Shown here: piece by piece, positions 28,801 to 36,155 of the stretch | Layout of the letters: each line of letters begins with the position of its first letter | Position numbering within the stretch: position 1 is the first letter of the stretch | Assembly (NCBI RefSeq): GCF_000745015.1 | Contig: NZ_JQNA01000002.1 | Location: forward strand, 3,968,001-4,032,000 | Origin: Burkholderia sp. 9120 | GTDB lineage: Bacteria; Pseudomonadota; Gammaproteobacteria; Burkholderiales; Burkholderiaceae | Direction of reading: 5' to 3' | Length of the DNA stretch: 64,000 bases | Translations under genes and position numbers: made by a program | Notes under the pieces: generated by a model | What the model was told of the DNA's origin: nothing | Database searches by the model: none | The model's input: the letters and a program-made list of their open reading frames with translations, nothing else

Positions 28801-29723
28801 TCGAAATGCTCGTCGAACAGGCCGACCACGTCGCGCTTCTCGTCGGGCTGGTAGGGCAGGGTGGCGCCCCACACGCGGTCGTATTCGTGACGCTCGCTGC
28901 CGCTGAAAAATTCGGTGAAGCCGGTAATCAGGTCGGCCTTGGTGAACATCACGTACACCGGCGCGAACACTTCGAGCTTCTCGGTCAATTCCTGCACGCG
29001 CTGGCGCAGGTTCTTCGCGAGGTTGATCGCGAATTCGGGCTTACTGTTCGTCAGCTCGGCAATGCTCGCCGTGACGATGATGCCGTTGATCGGCGCCTTC
29101 GGCCGGAACCGCTTGAGCAGGCCGAGGAAGCCGAGCCATTCGGTGCGGTCTTCGTCGTGTACGGAATAGCGGCCGGCGGTGTCGAGCAGAATGCCTTCGG
29201 TCGTGAAGAACCAGTCGCAGTTACGCGTGCCGCCAATGCCGTGAATCACCGCGTTGTTCTTGTCGGCGAACGGGAATTGCAAACCCGAGTTCAGCACCGC
29301 GCTGCTCTTGCCGGCCGCCGGGTTGCCGATCACGATGTACCACGGCAGTTCGTACAGCGCCGAGCCGCCCGAAACCTGGCCGATCTTCGAGGTCTTGATG
29401 GTCTTTACCGCGTCGACGAGGCGCGTGCGCAGCACGTCGAGTTCCGCCTGGCGCGCGGGCGTGGGCGCCGGACCGGGCTCGGTCTGCTTCTCCGCCTGCT
29501 GCTCGAGCATTTCGCCGAGCTTGCGGTTGGCGCGCCGCGCGAGCAGGCGGCGGATCACCCAGACCAGCACGATCAGCGCGAGCACCGCGCCGAACGCGAG
29601 AGCCGGCCACATCAGGTCGACCTGCAGGGTTTCCGCGCCGACGAATAAAACAGCGGCGAGCGCGAGCAGGCCGATGATCGAGAGCGTGCGTGTATGGGTC
29701 AACACGTTGAGAATGCGTCGCAT
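25845..29723 (-). CDS. tssM: T6SS inner-membrane protein TssM (IcmF)
   Basis: A 1292-residue TssM, the central TssJLM component that spans the inner membrane and reaches TssJ in the periplasm. Two N-terminal TM helices (LSIIGLLALAAVLFVG, ALAFGAVLALIVLVWVI) precede a cytoplasmic NTPase domain with an intact Walker A, GNPAAGKSS, near residue 131. A third TM helix (FFGFVAVLALALGGWTW) near residue 440 is followed by the large periplasmic IcmF and DUF1215-type region. The protein ends in an Ala/Pro/Ser-rich tail. Codon use and length are ordinary for Burkholderia T6SS. Confidence 0.97.
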   Translation of the reverse strand: MRRILNVLTHTRTLSIIGLLALAAVLFVGAETLQVDLMWPALAFGAVLALIVLVWVIRRLLARRANRKLGEMLEQQAEKQTEPGPAPTPARQAELDVLRTRLVDAVKTIKTSKIGQVSGGSALYELPWYIVIGNPAAGKSSAVLNSGLQFPFADKNNAVIHGIGGTRNCDWFFTTEGILLDTAGRYSVHDEDRTEWLGFLGLLKRFRPKAPINGIIVTASIAELTNSKPEFAINLAKNLRQRVQELTEKLEVFAPVYVMFTKADLITGFTEFFSGSERHEYDRVWGATLPYQPDEKRDVVGLFDEHFEELYDGLKEISVAQMSINRGNKLSPGQLSFPLEFSTIKPALRAFLATLFETNPFQYKPIFRGFYFTSALQEGETNSAAATRIATRFGLSADSLPKPHSAFSKNGFFLRDLFSKVIFADRQTVRQFASPAKTRMRYATFFGFVAVLALALGGWTWSTVNNEQLTANVQADLDNVVRLQQNRNDLQSRMQAMDVLEDRIDQLEQFRRDRPLAVSLGLYQGDRLEQRLLTEYYNGVRQILLDPVSQNLASFLKDVNAHPDQLAPLNRTPDAAAVPVSAHAAMAANSQGGLYSDASPTNVEDAYNALKTYLMLSDKRHVETAHLTDQVARFWRGWLETNRGNMPRDEMIRSAERMITFYLSRVSDDDWPMIDENLGLVDQTRENLRRVVRGMPARQRVYEEIKARASTRFAPMTIARIVGDNNTALVAGSYAIPGTFTREAWFQYVQPAIRDAATKELQAKDWVLNTSAHDDLTLEGSPEQIQKALVTMYKTDYAMHWQKFMQGIAVQNFGSFGQAVDAMNRLGDPQDSPIRKVLETAYDQTSWDNPSLFNANLKRAQSGATSWFKNLFSRAPTGQLNANIDINGNPVEMPMGPIGQEFSALGRIVQTGDNGSMLKGYMDTLSKVRTRFNVIKNQGDPGPGARQLMQQTLDGSGSELADSLKYVDEQMLTGLTDSQRKALRPLLVRPLMAAYAVVIQPASVEVNKVWNAQVYQTFQGSLATKYPFAGDAKVEAGASEIAQVFGPDGAIAKFVGTTLGPLAVRRGDTLTARTWGDMGLALTPDFTSGFARWVAPLAGGAAGGGAGAQGSAEPQTVFQILPQPSSGTTEYTLAIDGQQMRYRNTPPQWTNFVWPNPSGSPGATLNATTFDGRTLQLVNEPGRYGLEKLINSAQRKRRPDGTFDLTWTQGNITVAVSMRIISTSQASSASSDAPQQQSLRGLRLPSSVADVSAAANSVNATAAGGPGAAPSPAPVNAPATAAAAVSNTGSAQ

Positions 29724-29973
29724 AAGCCGGTCAGGTCTTGTTGATGTGTGTTATGGCGCGGGGTGTGGCGATCAGCCAGGCGCGCGTGCGGCGTTTGAAA
29801 TAAAACGAAAGCATATTCAGGCGAAAGCGATGGTGGCGGGATTGTTAAATTCAGATGGGCAGGCACCGAAAAAAGCGCATGGCGCAATGCCGTTATGCAA
29901 CTGGCATTGCCGCGTTTTGCCGGAAAAATTGATTGAACGCCCCATTGTCAACCTCTTTATTACCCGCTTCACC
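29724..29973. other. Intergenic region upstream of tssM
   Basis: 250 bp, AT-richer than its surroundings, between tssM (leftward) and the end of the tagX-like gene (also leftward). It probably holds a promoter for tssM-tagF-ompA. No hairpin terminator with T-run and no convincing ORF was seen. Confidence 0.4.
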
Positions 29974-30819
29974 TTAATGACCCCGCCCAAGGACGAAGCC
30001 GGGTTTGTGATATTCGACGTGTCCGAGATCCATCATTTTCCAGCGACCACCCCACGTCAGGCCGACCTGTTCGGCGGTCTGCCCGTATAACTGATAGCCT
30101 CGCATAGCCCAGGGATCTTTTTCTGAAATGACGAGCTTGCCGTCGCGCAAAAAAGCGTTGTCCGCGGCAAGACCGTATTGGTGATAGCTCTGAAACGCTG
30201 CGGCATTGGTGACGTTGCCCCCCATTTGCGCCAGCCGGTTTTGCCGCTCCGGACTGCGATAACCTTCCAGCAAAGCCATTTCATACCCGTATTGCTCGTG
30301 CATGATTTTATACACGAGCAATAAGCGTGTTCGGAAGTCTGCATCGAGCAAATTCCAGTCGCGGCTCGCGTCTTTGAGCGCGGGCCGAATCTGTTCGACT
30401 TCCTGCGTGGCGAATACCTCCGGCGGCAGTGGCGGCGGGGGCACGAGCTGTTCGCCGTTCAATAACGCGGCAATTTTCTCGTCCGGTACTCGCGCAGTGT
30501 CATCGAATTGGAATAATTGCCGGCCGCGTAAAGCCAATGCCACCAATGGCGGCGTCGCAAGAATACCTGTCGTGGTAAAAATCAGCAAGCGCCGCTTTAC
30601 CAGTAACTTTTGCATATCAACTGCGGTGGATTGCGAAATTTTTGCCGAGCGTACTAATTGACCGCGAGCATGCGTTGCACCGCGCGATGCCCCGCGCATA
30701 ACGCGGCCATGAATGGCGAGTGCAACGCCTAATAAAGAGGCGCGCACTGCCGGCAATAGCAGCATTGCGGCGATCAGGACGGCGATGGCGAAATAGGCGA
30801 GAAGTACTACGGCAATCAA
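29974..30819 (-). CDS. tagX: TagX-like inner-membrane M15 peptidase of the T6SS locus
   Basis: This gene encodes about 281 residues if it starts at a TTG at 30817-30819. The frame stays open to 30933, but that would leave only 11 bp to the divergent gene. Two membrane helices (LIAVVLLAYFAIAVLIAAML and LIFTTTGILATPPLVALAL) precede a periplasmic VanY/M15_C peptidase domain. The metal ligands are suggested by YRSPERQNRLA, SYHQYGLAADNAFL and the terminal DLGHVEYHKPG. In Acinetobacter the M15 enzyme TagX is a cell-wall L,D-endopeptidase that opens peptidoglycan for T6SS assembly; the same role is likely here. The gene symbol is given by analogy of domain, topology and position. The start is uncertain. 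Confidence 0.75.
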   Translation of the reverse strand: MIAVVLLAYFAIAVLIAAMLLLPAVRASLLGVALAIHGRVMRGASRGATHARGQLVRSAKISQSTAVDMQKLLVKRRLLIFTTTGILATPPLVALALRGRQLFQFDDTARVPDEKIAALLNGEQLVPPPPLPPEVFATQEVEQIRPALKDASRDWNLLDADFRTRLLLVYKIMHEQYGYEMALLEGYRSPERQNRLAQMGGNVTNAAAFQSYHQYGLAADNAFLRDGKLVISEKDPWAMRGYQLYGQTAEQVGLTWGGRWKMMDLGHVEYHKPGFVLGRGH

Positions 30820-30944
30820 AGGCGACCCCGGAAATTGGAAACAATTGTATTTTGTAATGCTTGCTCTTAGAATCAGGCCTGCTCGGAGACGAGCCGGAAC
30901 GGTATTATCACGGCGAATTAAACCAGGATTCAATGAGACAGTGA

Positions 30945-31910
30945 ATGAGTGCGCCGGAAAGTTCGAATTCCAAAGCCCCGCCTAGCCTGTTATCCGATAA
31001 GGCTAAAGGCGCTGATGCCAATGGTTCGCGAATTCTCGCGAACCTGGAAGGCCGCGTTGCGCCGCCTACCGAAAAACCGCGCCGGTCCAGGGCGCCACTT
31101 CTGCTCGTTGCGCTGCTGGTGATCGCGGCCGGCGGTTGGGGCGCATGGCATATGCAGCAGCGTCAGCATGATGAGACGCTGGCATCGGCTACGTCAGCTT
31201 CGCCGGGCGAAGCGGAGAAGCCTGCCGCGACCGCGGCTGTGCCTGCCTCTGCATCGTCGCCGGGCGCCGCGCAGGTCGTCGCGAAAGTGCCGGCGGCGCC
31301 GCTGCCGGCTTCGTCGCAAGCGGCCACCATCATCGCCGACGACAGCGACAGCAAAGCCGCCGCCGCGTCAGCACCTGCACCTGCCAGCGGCGCCGACCGC
31401 CTGTCGCGTGCGCTGGCCGACGGCGCGGAGCCGAGCAGCGCGCCGACGCCGGTGGCGTCCGCGACATCCGCTTCGGCGGTGCCGGTGCCCGCGGCCAAGC
31501 ATGGCAAGAGTGCAACCGCGCTCGCCGGCAATAGCAAGCATGAAGCGGCGCACGGCAAGAAGGAAAGCGCGACCGCCAGTGCGGGCAACCGTCATGCGAG
31601 CATGCCGACCGCCGTCGCGCAGTCGAAGAAGCAGCGCCCGAACGGCACGGCGTCGAAAGACGATACGGATGCCGATCTATTGGCGGCGCTGGTTGCGCGA
31701 ACCAAGCCGGCCGACACGAGGCCAGCGGGCGGCAGTGCCACGACCAAAGTGAGCGCCACGCCCGCCAGTGCGAAGCTCGCGGAGCGCGTGAAAGAGTGCG
31801 GGCAGCGTGGCTTCTTTGAAGACCAGTTGTGCCGCTGGCGCGTGTGCGACGGTCATTGGGGTAAAGATCCGGCATGTCCGGGTGCGTCGCCGCAAGCCCA
31901 TCAGCCGTAA
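30945..31910 (+). CDS. Single-TM, Ala/Ser/Pro-rich protein with Cys-rich C-terminal motif, unknown function
   Basis: A 321-residue protein not assigned to any family. It has a charged cytoplasmic N-terminus of about 45 residues, one TM helix (APLLLVALLVIAAGGWGAW) and about 200 residues of low-complexity Ala/Ser/Pro/Lys. A compact C-terminal motif, KECGQRGFFEDQLCRWRVCD plus GHWGKDPACPG, carries four Cys. The layout (inner-membrane anchor, long flexible periplasmic stalk, small disulfide-bonded head) suggests an envelope-spanning reach. It is divergent from the tagX-like gene, so probably part of the T6SS locus. The function is unknown. Confidence 0.7.
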   Translation: MSAPESSNSKAPPSLLSDKAKGADANGSRILANLEGRVAPPTEKPRRSRAPLLLVALLVIAAGGWGAWHMQQRQHDETLASATSASPGEAEKPAATAAVPASASSPGAAQVVAKVPAAPLPASSQAATIIADDSDSKAAAASAPAPASGADRLSRALADGAEPSSAPTPVASATSASAVPVPAAKHGKSATALAGNSKHEAAHGKKESATASAGNRHASMPTAVAQSKKQRPNGTASKDDTDADLLAALVARTKPADTRPAGGSATTKVSATPASAKLAERVKECGQRGFFEDQLCRWRVCDGHWGKDPACPGASPQAHQP

Positions 31911-31973
31911 TTCGGGTCGCGCGCGTCGCGCCTTTACCGTGACGCGCCGCTAACCCCTCGTCGAGTTTCACCT

Positions 31974-32001
31974 GCCGCCACGGAGTGTGTGCCGTGGCGG
32001 C
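31974..32001. promoter_or_regulatory. Perfect 10-bp inverted repeat between the Cys-tailed gene and the nucleoside hydrolase
   Basis: GCCGCCACGG (31974-31983), an 8-base loop and CCGTGGCGGC (31992-32001) are exact complements. It lies 63 bp after the previous stop and about 154 bp before the next gene. No T-run follows, so it is either a Rho-dependent boundary hairpin or an operator. Confidence 0.5.
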
Positions 32002-32154
32002 GGCATCGACCGCCATGCGCGTCAGGCGACGCGCATGCGCTTCCACAAAAAATCCAGCTACGCGCGTCACCGTGCGGGGACCTGTTCGTCCTCGCCGGGG
32101 CGGCATTGTTGCCGCCGGCTCGCGCAATGTTGCGATCAAAAATAAGAGACATCA

Positions 32155-33300
32155 ATGAAAAGACTTCTTGTAGCAATGACGTGCGTGGCAAGCGTGACGG
32201 CCGTTCTGGCCGTTTCCGCGTGCGGCGGCAACAGCCTGACTGCATCCAGCGCTGCACCGAAAGTGATTATCGATAGCGACTACAACACCCTGAGCGATGA
32301 CGGTCAGCTCGGCGTGATGGCGGCGCAACTGCAGGCGCAGGGTTCGCTGAACGTGCTGGGCATTACGGTCGTGTCCGGCAATCAATGGTTGAAGCAGGGC
32401 GTTGCCGACGCGTTGAAATCGGTCGAGCGTCTGGGTGTCGAGAAACAGATCGGCGTGTATGCCGGCGCCAATTACGCGCTGTCGCACGACTTCGCGACCA
32501 TTCAGGCCGAGCAGAAGCAATTCCCCGGTGGCGACGGCTATCTCGGCGCGTGGAATAACCCCGAGCCGAAATCGGACAGCGACCTTGTCGCGCCGCCGGA
32601 CGGCTTCGCGACGCACACCAAAGTGCAGAGCAAAAGCGCGGTTGATTTCATTGTCGATTCGGTCAGGCAGAACCCGGGCGAAGTGACGATTCTGGCGATC
32701 GGCCCGCTGACCAATATCGCGCTGGCTACGCGGCAGCATCCCGAGATCGTGCCGCTGATCAAGCAGATCATCTACATGGGCGGTGCGATCGACGTACCGG
32801 GTAATACCACGCCCACGGCGGAATTCAACTGGTGGTTCGATCCGGAAGCGGCGAAGGCCGTGTTGCATTTGCCGATCAAACAGGTGGTGATTCCGCTCGA
32901 CGTGACGGACACCGTGAAGATGGACAAGGCGCTATACGATCGTGTCGCGCATGATCCGGCGAAGCAGACCATCATCACGCAATTGTTCAAGACGTTGAAC
33001 GGCTATGGTTACGATGGCAAGAACGGCTTCGAGACGAATCCGAACTACACCACGAACATCTGGGACACGTTGACGCTCGCGTATCTGATGAATCCTTCGT
33101 TCGCCACGCAAACCGTGGATGAATGGGTGGATGTGGATATGAGCTTCGGCGCCAATGACGGCAAGGCTACGGGTTATACGAGTTTGCCGCCGGCGGGCTT
33201 GCAGAAGATGACGGTCGTCAAGCGCTTCGACAATCCGGGCTTTTTCAATTTCTACGTGGATCTGTTGACGCGGCCGGTGCCGCTGACGCTGCCGAACTGA
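32155..33300 (+). CDS. Nucleoside hydrolase-family lipoprotein
   Basis: A 381-residue member of the inosine/uridine-preferring nucleoside hydrolase family, which cleaves N-ribosidic bonds using a Ca2+-binding Asp cluster. The cluster is present but stretched: DSDYNTLSDDG in place of the usual DTDxGxDD. Other family blocks are LAIGPLTNIALATRQ, YMGGAIDVPGNTTPTAEFN and the late NIWDTLTLAYL. A signal peptide ends in VSAC (lipid Cys23), so the enzyme should sit in the periplasm or outer membrane rather than the cytosol. It would serve extracellular nucleoside salvage or act on unusual nucleosides. No transporter is adjacent. Confidence 0.85.
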   Translation: MKRLLVAMTCVASVTAVLAVSACGGNSLTASSAAPKVIIDSDYNTLSDDGQLGVMAAQLQAQGSLNVLGITVVSGNQWLKQGVADALKSVERLGVEKQIGVYAGANYALSHDFATIQAEQKQFPGGDGYLGAWNNPEPKSDSDLVAPPDGFATHTKVQSKSAVDFIVDSVRQNPGEVTILAIGPLTNIALATRQHPEIVPLIKQIIYMGGAIDVPGNTTPTAEFNWWFDPEAAKAVLHLPIKQVVIPLDVTDTVKMDKALYDRVAHDPAKQTIITQLFKTLNGYGYDGKNGFETNPNYTTNIWDTLTLAYLMNPSFATQTVDEWVDVDMSFGANDGKATGYTSLPPAGLQKMTVVKRFDNPGFFNFYVDLLTRPVPLTLPN

Positions 33301-33360
33301 TCGATTGTTGAGTGTGTTACGTGTTGTTGCGTGCCGCTGCGGACCTGCATCGACACCGCC

Positions 33361-34317
33361 TCAGGCGGGATGCAGGCCGCGCAGCAATTGTCGTACGCGG
33401 GTGAGGTCCTGGTCGACGTGTTCGGCCTGTTCGAACAACTCCGCGAGCCAGTCGACGAAGGCGCGCACGCGCCGCGACACGCGGCGATTTTTCACATAGG
33501 CGACGGCGACCGGCATCGGCACCGGTTGCCATTGCGGCAGGACTTCGCGCAACAGGCCTGAGTCGAGGTAGGGTTGCGCCGCGATCCGCGCGGGCTGGAT
33601 CAGGCCGAGGCCTTGCAGTCCGCAGATGAGGTAGGCCTGTTCGTCGCTGACTTTGACGAAGCCTTTCACCTTGACCTGTTGCGCTTCGCCGTCCACTTCG
33701 AAATCGAAATCCACTTCACGGCCGTTATGCGGCGACATGCAGTTGACCGCGACGTGTCCGCGCAGATCGTCGAGATCGGTGGGTGTGCCGTAGCGGGCGA
33801 GGTACGCGGGGCTGGCGCAGGTGACGTGTTCGAGCGTGCCCAGGTTACGCGCGACGAGGTTCGAGTCGGGCAATTCGCCGAGCTGGATGCTGCAGTCGAT
33901 CGCTTCCGAGATCAGGTCGACGGTGCGGTTGCTGATGCTGATGGCCAGGTCGAGATTTGGGTAACGGGTGTGGAAGTTTTCCAGTGCTGGGAGGACGATG
34001 GCGCTGGCTACCGCGCCGGGCATTTCGATGCGCAGGCGGCCGGTCAGGTTGTCCGTTGCGTGGCGGATGCTGGCTTCCATGTCGTCTATGTCGGCCAGGA
34101 TTTGTGTGCAGCGTTCGTAGTAGGCCGCGCCTTCTGGGGTCACGCTCAGGCGCCGCGTTGTGCGGGCTAGTAGGGCTGTGCCTAGCAGGGCTTCCAGGTT
34201 CTGGACTGTTGTCGTTGCTGTTGCTCGTGGGATGTTTAACGACTCCGCTGCGCGGGTGAAGCTGTTCGTGTCCACGATGCGGATGAATGTGCGCATTGCA
34301 GTTATTCTGTCGATCAT
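33361..34317 (-). CDS. LysR-family transcriptional regulator
   Basis: A 318-residue LTTR. The N-terminal winged helix is MIDRITAMRTFIRIVDTNSF, then TRAAESLNIPRATATTTVQN, with the typical LEALLGTALLARTTRRLSVT. A C-terminal periplasmic-binding-like effector domain follows (TGRLRIEMPGAVASAIVLPA, and so on). It belongs to the subgroup with IPRATATTTVQ seen in many Burkholderia single regulators. The start is ATG 34315-34317. The promoter region is unusual: a (TGCC)7 tract lies 35-62 bp upstream, and an IS element plus a repeat arm begin about 130 bp upstream. No divergent target gene remains next to it. Confidence 0.9.
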   Translation of the reverse strand: MIDRITAMRTFIRIVDTNSFTRAAESLNIPRATATTTVQNLEALLGTALLARTTRRLSVTPEGAAYYERCTQILADIDDMEASIRHATDNLTGRLRIEMPGAVASAIVLPALENFHTRYPNLDLAISISNRTVDLISEAIDCSIQLGELPDSNLVARNLGTLEHVTCASPAYLARYGTPTDLDDLRGHVAVNCMSPHNGREVDFDFEVDGEAQQVKVKGFVKVSDEQAYLICGLQGLGLIQPARIAAQPYLDSGLLREVLPQWQPVPMPVAVAYVKNRRVSRRVRAFVDWLAELFEQAEHVDQDLTRVRQLLRGLHPA

Positions 34318-34351
34318 GGTTTTTTGCTCCAGTCGGAAATGGTGGTTTTTT

Positions 34352-34379
34352 TGCCTGCCTGCCTGCCTGCCTGCCTGCC
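34352..34379. repeat. Tetranucleotide tract (TGCC)7 upstream of the LysR gene
   Basis: Seven perfect TGCC units run from 34352 to 34379, between the start of the LysR gene and the left repeat arm. Tetranucleotide tracts of this length slip easily during replication. At the mirror position beyond the right repeat arm the sequence is only a degenerate GCAAGCAAGC (36387-36393), so the tract seems to have expanded on this side. Confidence 0.85.
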
Positions 34380-34445
34380 TGGCGGGGTGGTGGGTTTTTG
34401 GTGTTGGCCTTTCCTTGTGTTCACGGTGGTCTATTAGCGTTGCCC

Positions 34446-34455
34446 CTGTGCGGGG
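34446..34455. repeat. Left target-site duplication of the IS element
   Basis: CTGTGCGGGG directly abuts the left terminal inverted repeat. The same ten bases abut the right end at 35822-35831, as expected for IS4-family insertions, which duplicate about 10-12 bp. Confidence 0.9.
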
Positions 34456-35821
34456 CAATGCTCTCAACTTAAGCCCCACTGCATCAAGCGAGTTTGTACG
34501 CGAGATGGAAGTGGGGCTTGGCTTTTCTTGGTGGTCTTGGATAAGAGCGTGACGGCTGTACCCGGCATCGGGTCAGGCGGATCACGTCCAGCACACCGGC
34601 GAGGCGGTCCAGGCAGTGTCGGACACGCAGCAGGCACCCGCCGAGGATCGGCTTGAGTGCGCCCAGTGCGTACACCCGATTAGGCCGGCTGGCGTGCCCG
34701 TCATCGTGCGGCGCATCAAGCTCGCTGAGCAATGTGCAAAGATTGTCAGCGAGGATTTTTGCGCCGAAGTCCTGCTGCAATGCCAGGTAATCGAGGCCCG
34801 TGACGGCTTCCAGTCGCAGCCGGTGTTTCAGGCGTTTGAACGCTTCTTCGACGCGCCAGCGCTGATGATAGAGCGCGCCGAACGATGCAGCCGGGTAACG
34901 CTCGCTGTCCAGCAGCGAGGTCATCAGCACACGCACTCGACCGCTTGGGGTGACGTCCCGGATCAGGCGTACGGTAGTCGGCCTGCGCATCAGTTCATAG
35001 TCGCGGGCATCCTGCTCGCCAGGCGCTTCCAGTGTCACCACATGCTCGGTTTTACCGCTGCGGGCAAAGGCGGTGACGCACTTCCAGTTACGTGCGTCGA
35101 CGCGCATGCAGAACTCAATATCGCGCTGTGCCAGCGCCGCCACCATCGTGTTGCCGATGTAGCCGCGATCGAGCAGCAGCAGATCGGTACGCGGCTGCAG
35201 CACGTCCAGCGCTTCGAACAGCATCTGCCGCTCGGCGCCGTCGGCGGGATGAAGCGCCGCGTGCAGGGTCAGCTCGGAGCCCGGCAGAAACAGTGCAAAC
35301 GCGTAGTGATCGGCGCGCAGTTCATGGCCGCGACGCGTGCCCACGCGCAGGCGGCTGCCGTCAGCGGCGACCAGCCTCAGGCCGTGCCAGCGCATCGAAT
35401 CGATATGGGGTTGAGCCAGCGAAATCAGGCGGGCGCGGGCCAGTTCGAACAGGTCGGCCGACAGTCCGCGTCGGGCCTTGCTGAACGCCTGCGCACTGAC
35501 GGCGCGGCTGCGTGCGCCGTGCTCACCCAGTGCGCCAAACAGCGCGTCGAGCTCGGTCTGCACGCTGGCACACATGCCCGACATCATCAGCGCGGCCATG
35601 CGCGGCAAGGTCAGTGTGCGATTGCGGGTAAAGGCGGTGGGAGAACGACGCACGCGATCGGCGAGCGCCGGATCGAGCAGGAAATCGGAGAACTCAGCCA
35701 GAAGCCGCGAGGACGCTGGTATTTGAGTTCATATCGTTGATTTATCAGTGAGTTATGTGATGAAGTTTACAGGGGCAATGCCTCGTTTACAAGCACTTTG
35801 GGGCTTAAGTTGAGAGCATTG
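34456..35821 (-). mobile_element. IS4-family insertion sequence, 1366 bp
   Basis: The element is bounded by perfect 23-bp terminal inverted repeats: CAATGCTCTCAACTTAAGCC plus CCA at 34456-34478 and its exact complement at 35799-35821. It is flanked by the 10-bp direct repeat CTGTGCGGGG. It carries one transposase gene on the minus strand. Removing the element and one repeat copy rejoins the left arm of the inverted repeat in a form that matches the intact right arm, so the insertion event is reconstructed directly from sequence. Perfect ends and target duplication suggest a recent insertion. Confidence 0.93.
34484..35653 (-). CDS. IS4-family DDE transposase, probably frameshifted at its N-terminus
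   Basis: The frame from GTG 35653 gives 389 residues of a DDE transposase: first Asp in RLVAADGSRLRVG, second Asp in DLLLLDRGYIGN, and the YREK signature YHQRWRVEEAFKRLK containing the catalytic Glu. Coding continues upstream of the GTG in the same frame (LLAEFSDFLLDPALADRV) but meets a TGA at 35729-35731. An ATG at 35730-35732 lies in the neighbouring frame. Deleting one base at 35702/35703 would give a smooth start MNSNTSVLAALAEFSDFLLD. The copy therefore probably carries a 1-bp insertion and may make only a shortened protein. Confidence 0.85.
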   Translation of the reverse strand: MRRSPTAFTRNRTLTLPRMAALMMSGMCASVQTELDALFGALGEHGARSRAVSAQAFSKARRGLSADLFELARARLISLAQPHIDSMRWHGLRLVAADGSRLRVGTRRGHELRADHYAFALFLPGSELTLHAALHPADGAERQMLFEALDVLQPRTDLLLLDRGYIGNTMVAALAQRDIEFCMRVDARNWKCVTAFARSGKTEHVVTLEAPGEQDARDYELMRRPTTVRLIRDVTPSGRVRVLMTSLLDSERYPAASFGALYHQRWRVEEAFKRLKHRLRLEAVTGLDYLALQQDFGAKILADNLCTLLSELDAPHDDGHASRPNRVYALGALKPILGGCLLRVRHCLDRLAGVLDVIRLTRCRVQPSRSYPRPPRKAKPHFHLAYKLA

Positions 35822-35831
35822 CTGTGCGGGG
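35822..35831. repeat. Right target-site duplication of the IS element
   Basis: Second copy of CTGTGCGGGG, directly after the right terminal inverted repeat; see the left copy at 34446-34455. Confidence 0.9.
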
Positions 35832-35992
35832 CGGCACCTACTTCTCTTTGCCGCGGCAAAGAGAAGTAGGCAAGAGAAAGCCGCTCACACCGCTAACTAT
35901 TAAGCGGGCTTCGTGGTTCACCACCGGCAGTGGTGCATCTGGAATCCGCGCTCTCGCACACTCCGCTCTCGTGACAAAGCCGTCATACATCC

Positions 35993-36155
35993 TGACTCGC
36001 GCCTTGCGCTCGTCAGAGCGGTCTGCATTGAAATCAGGGGCTTCGTTTTCGCGCGCGCGGGCCGTCGGCTTCGCCTCGGCGAGGCGCCGTAATGCGTCGG
36101 TAGACCGACGCGTGTCCCGATGTTTTTGACTTACCGTTCGGCACGCGCAGCGCTG
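35993..36155. other. Spacer between inverted repeat arms with strong palindromes
   Basis: This is the unmatched centre of the inverted repeat pair. It contains GCGTCGGT (36094-36101) AG.. ACCGACGC (36104-36111), a near-continuous 18-bp palindrome, and a GC-rich partial hairpin around 36064-36089. No ORF here has a recognisable product. With both arms it makes about 660 bp without a gene (35822-36487). Confidence 0.6.

Larger units (their letters stand above)
34400..35992 (+). repeat. Left arm of an inverted repeat pair, interrupted by an IS element
   Basis: Left-arm sequence covers 34400-34455 and resumes at 35832 after the IS. It matches the reverse complement of 36156-36372. Near-identical blocks include GGTGTTGGCCTTTCCTTG, GTGGTCTATTAGCG, CTGTGCGGGG, the self-complementary CTTTGCCGCGGCAAAG, and AAGCCGCTCACACCGCTAA. 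Homology weakens but continues inward (GCATCTGGAATCCG, then a GTGAC..AG..GTCAT.CATCC block) to about 35992. It is non-coding in appearance; small frames across it show no family resemblance. Confidence 0.8.

Noticed and set aside
25848..29648. A 1266-codon open frame antisense to tssM
   Set aside because: It mirrors tssM in the opposite strand. The translation is His/Arg/Val-rich with no recognisable family, as expected for antisense frames in high-GC DNA.
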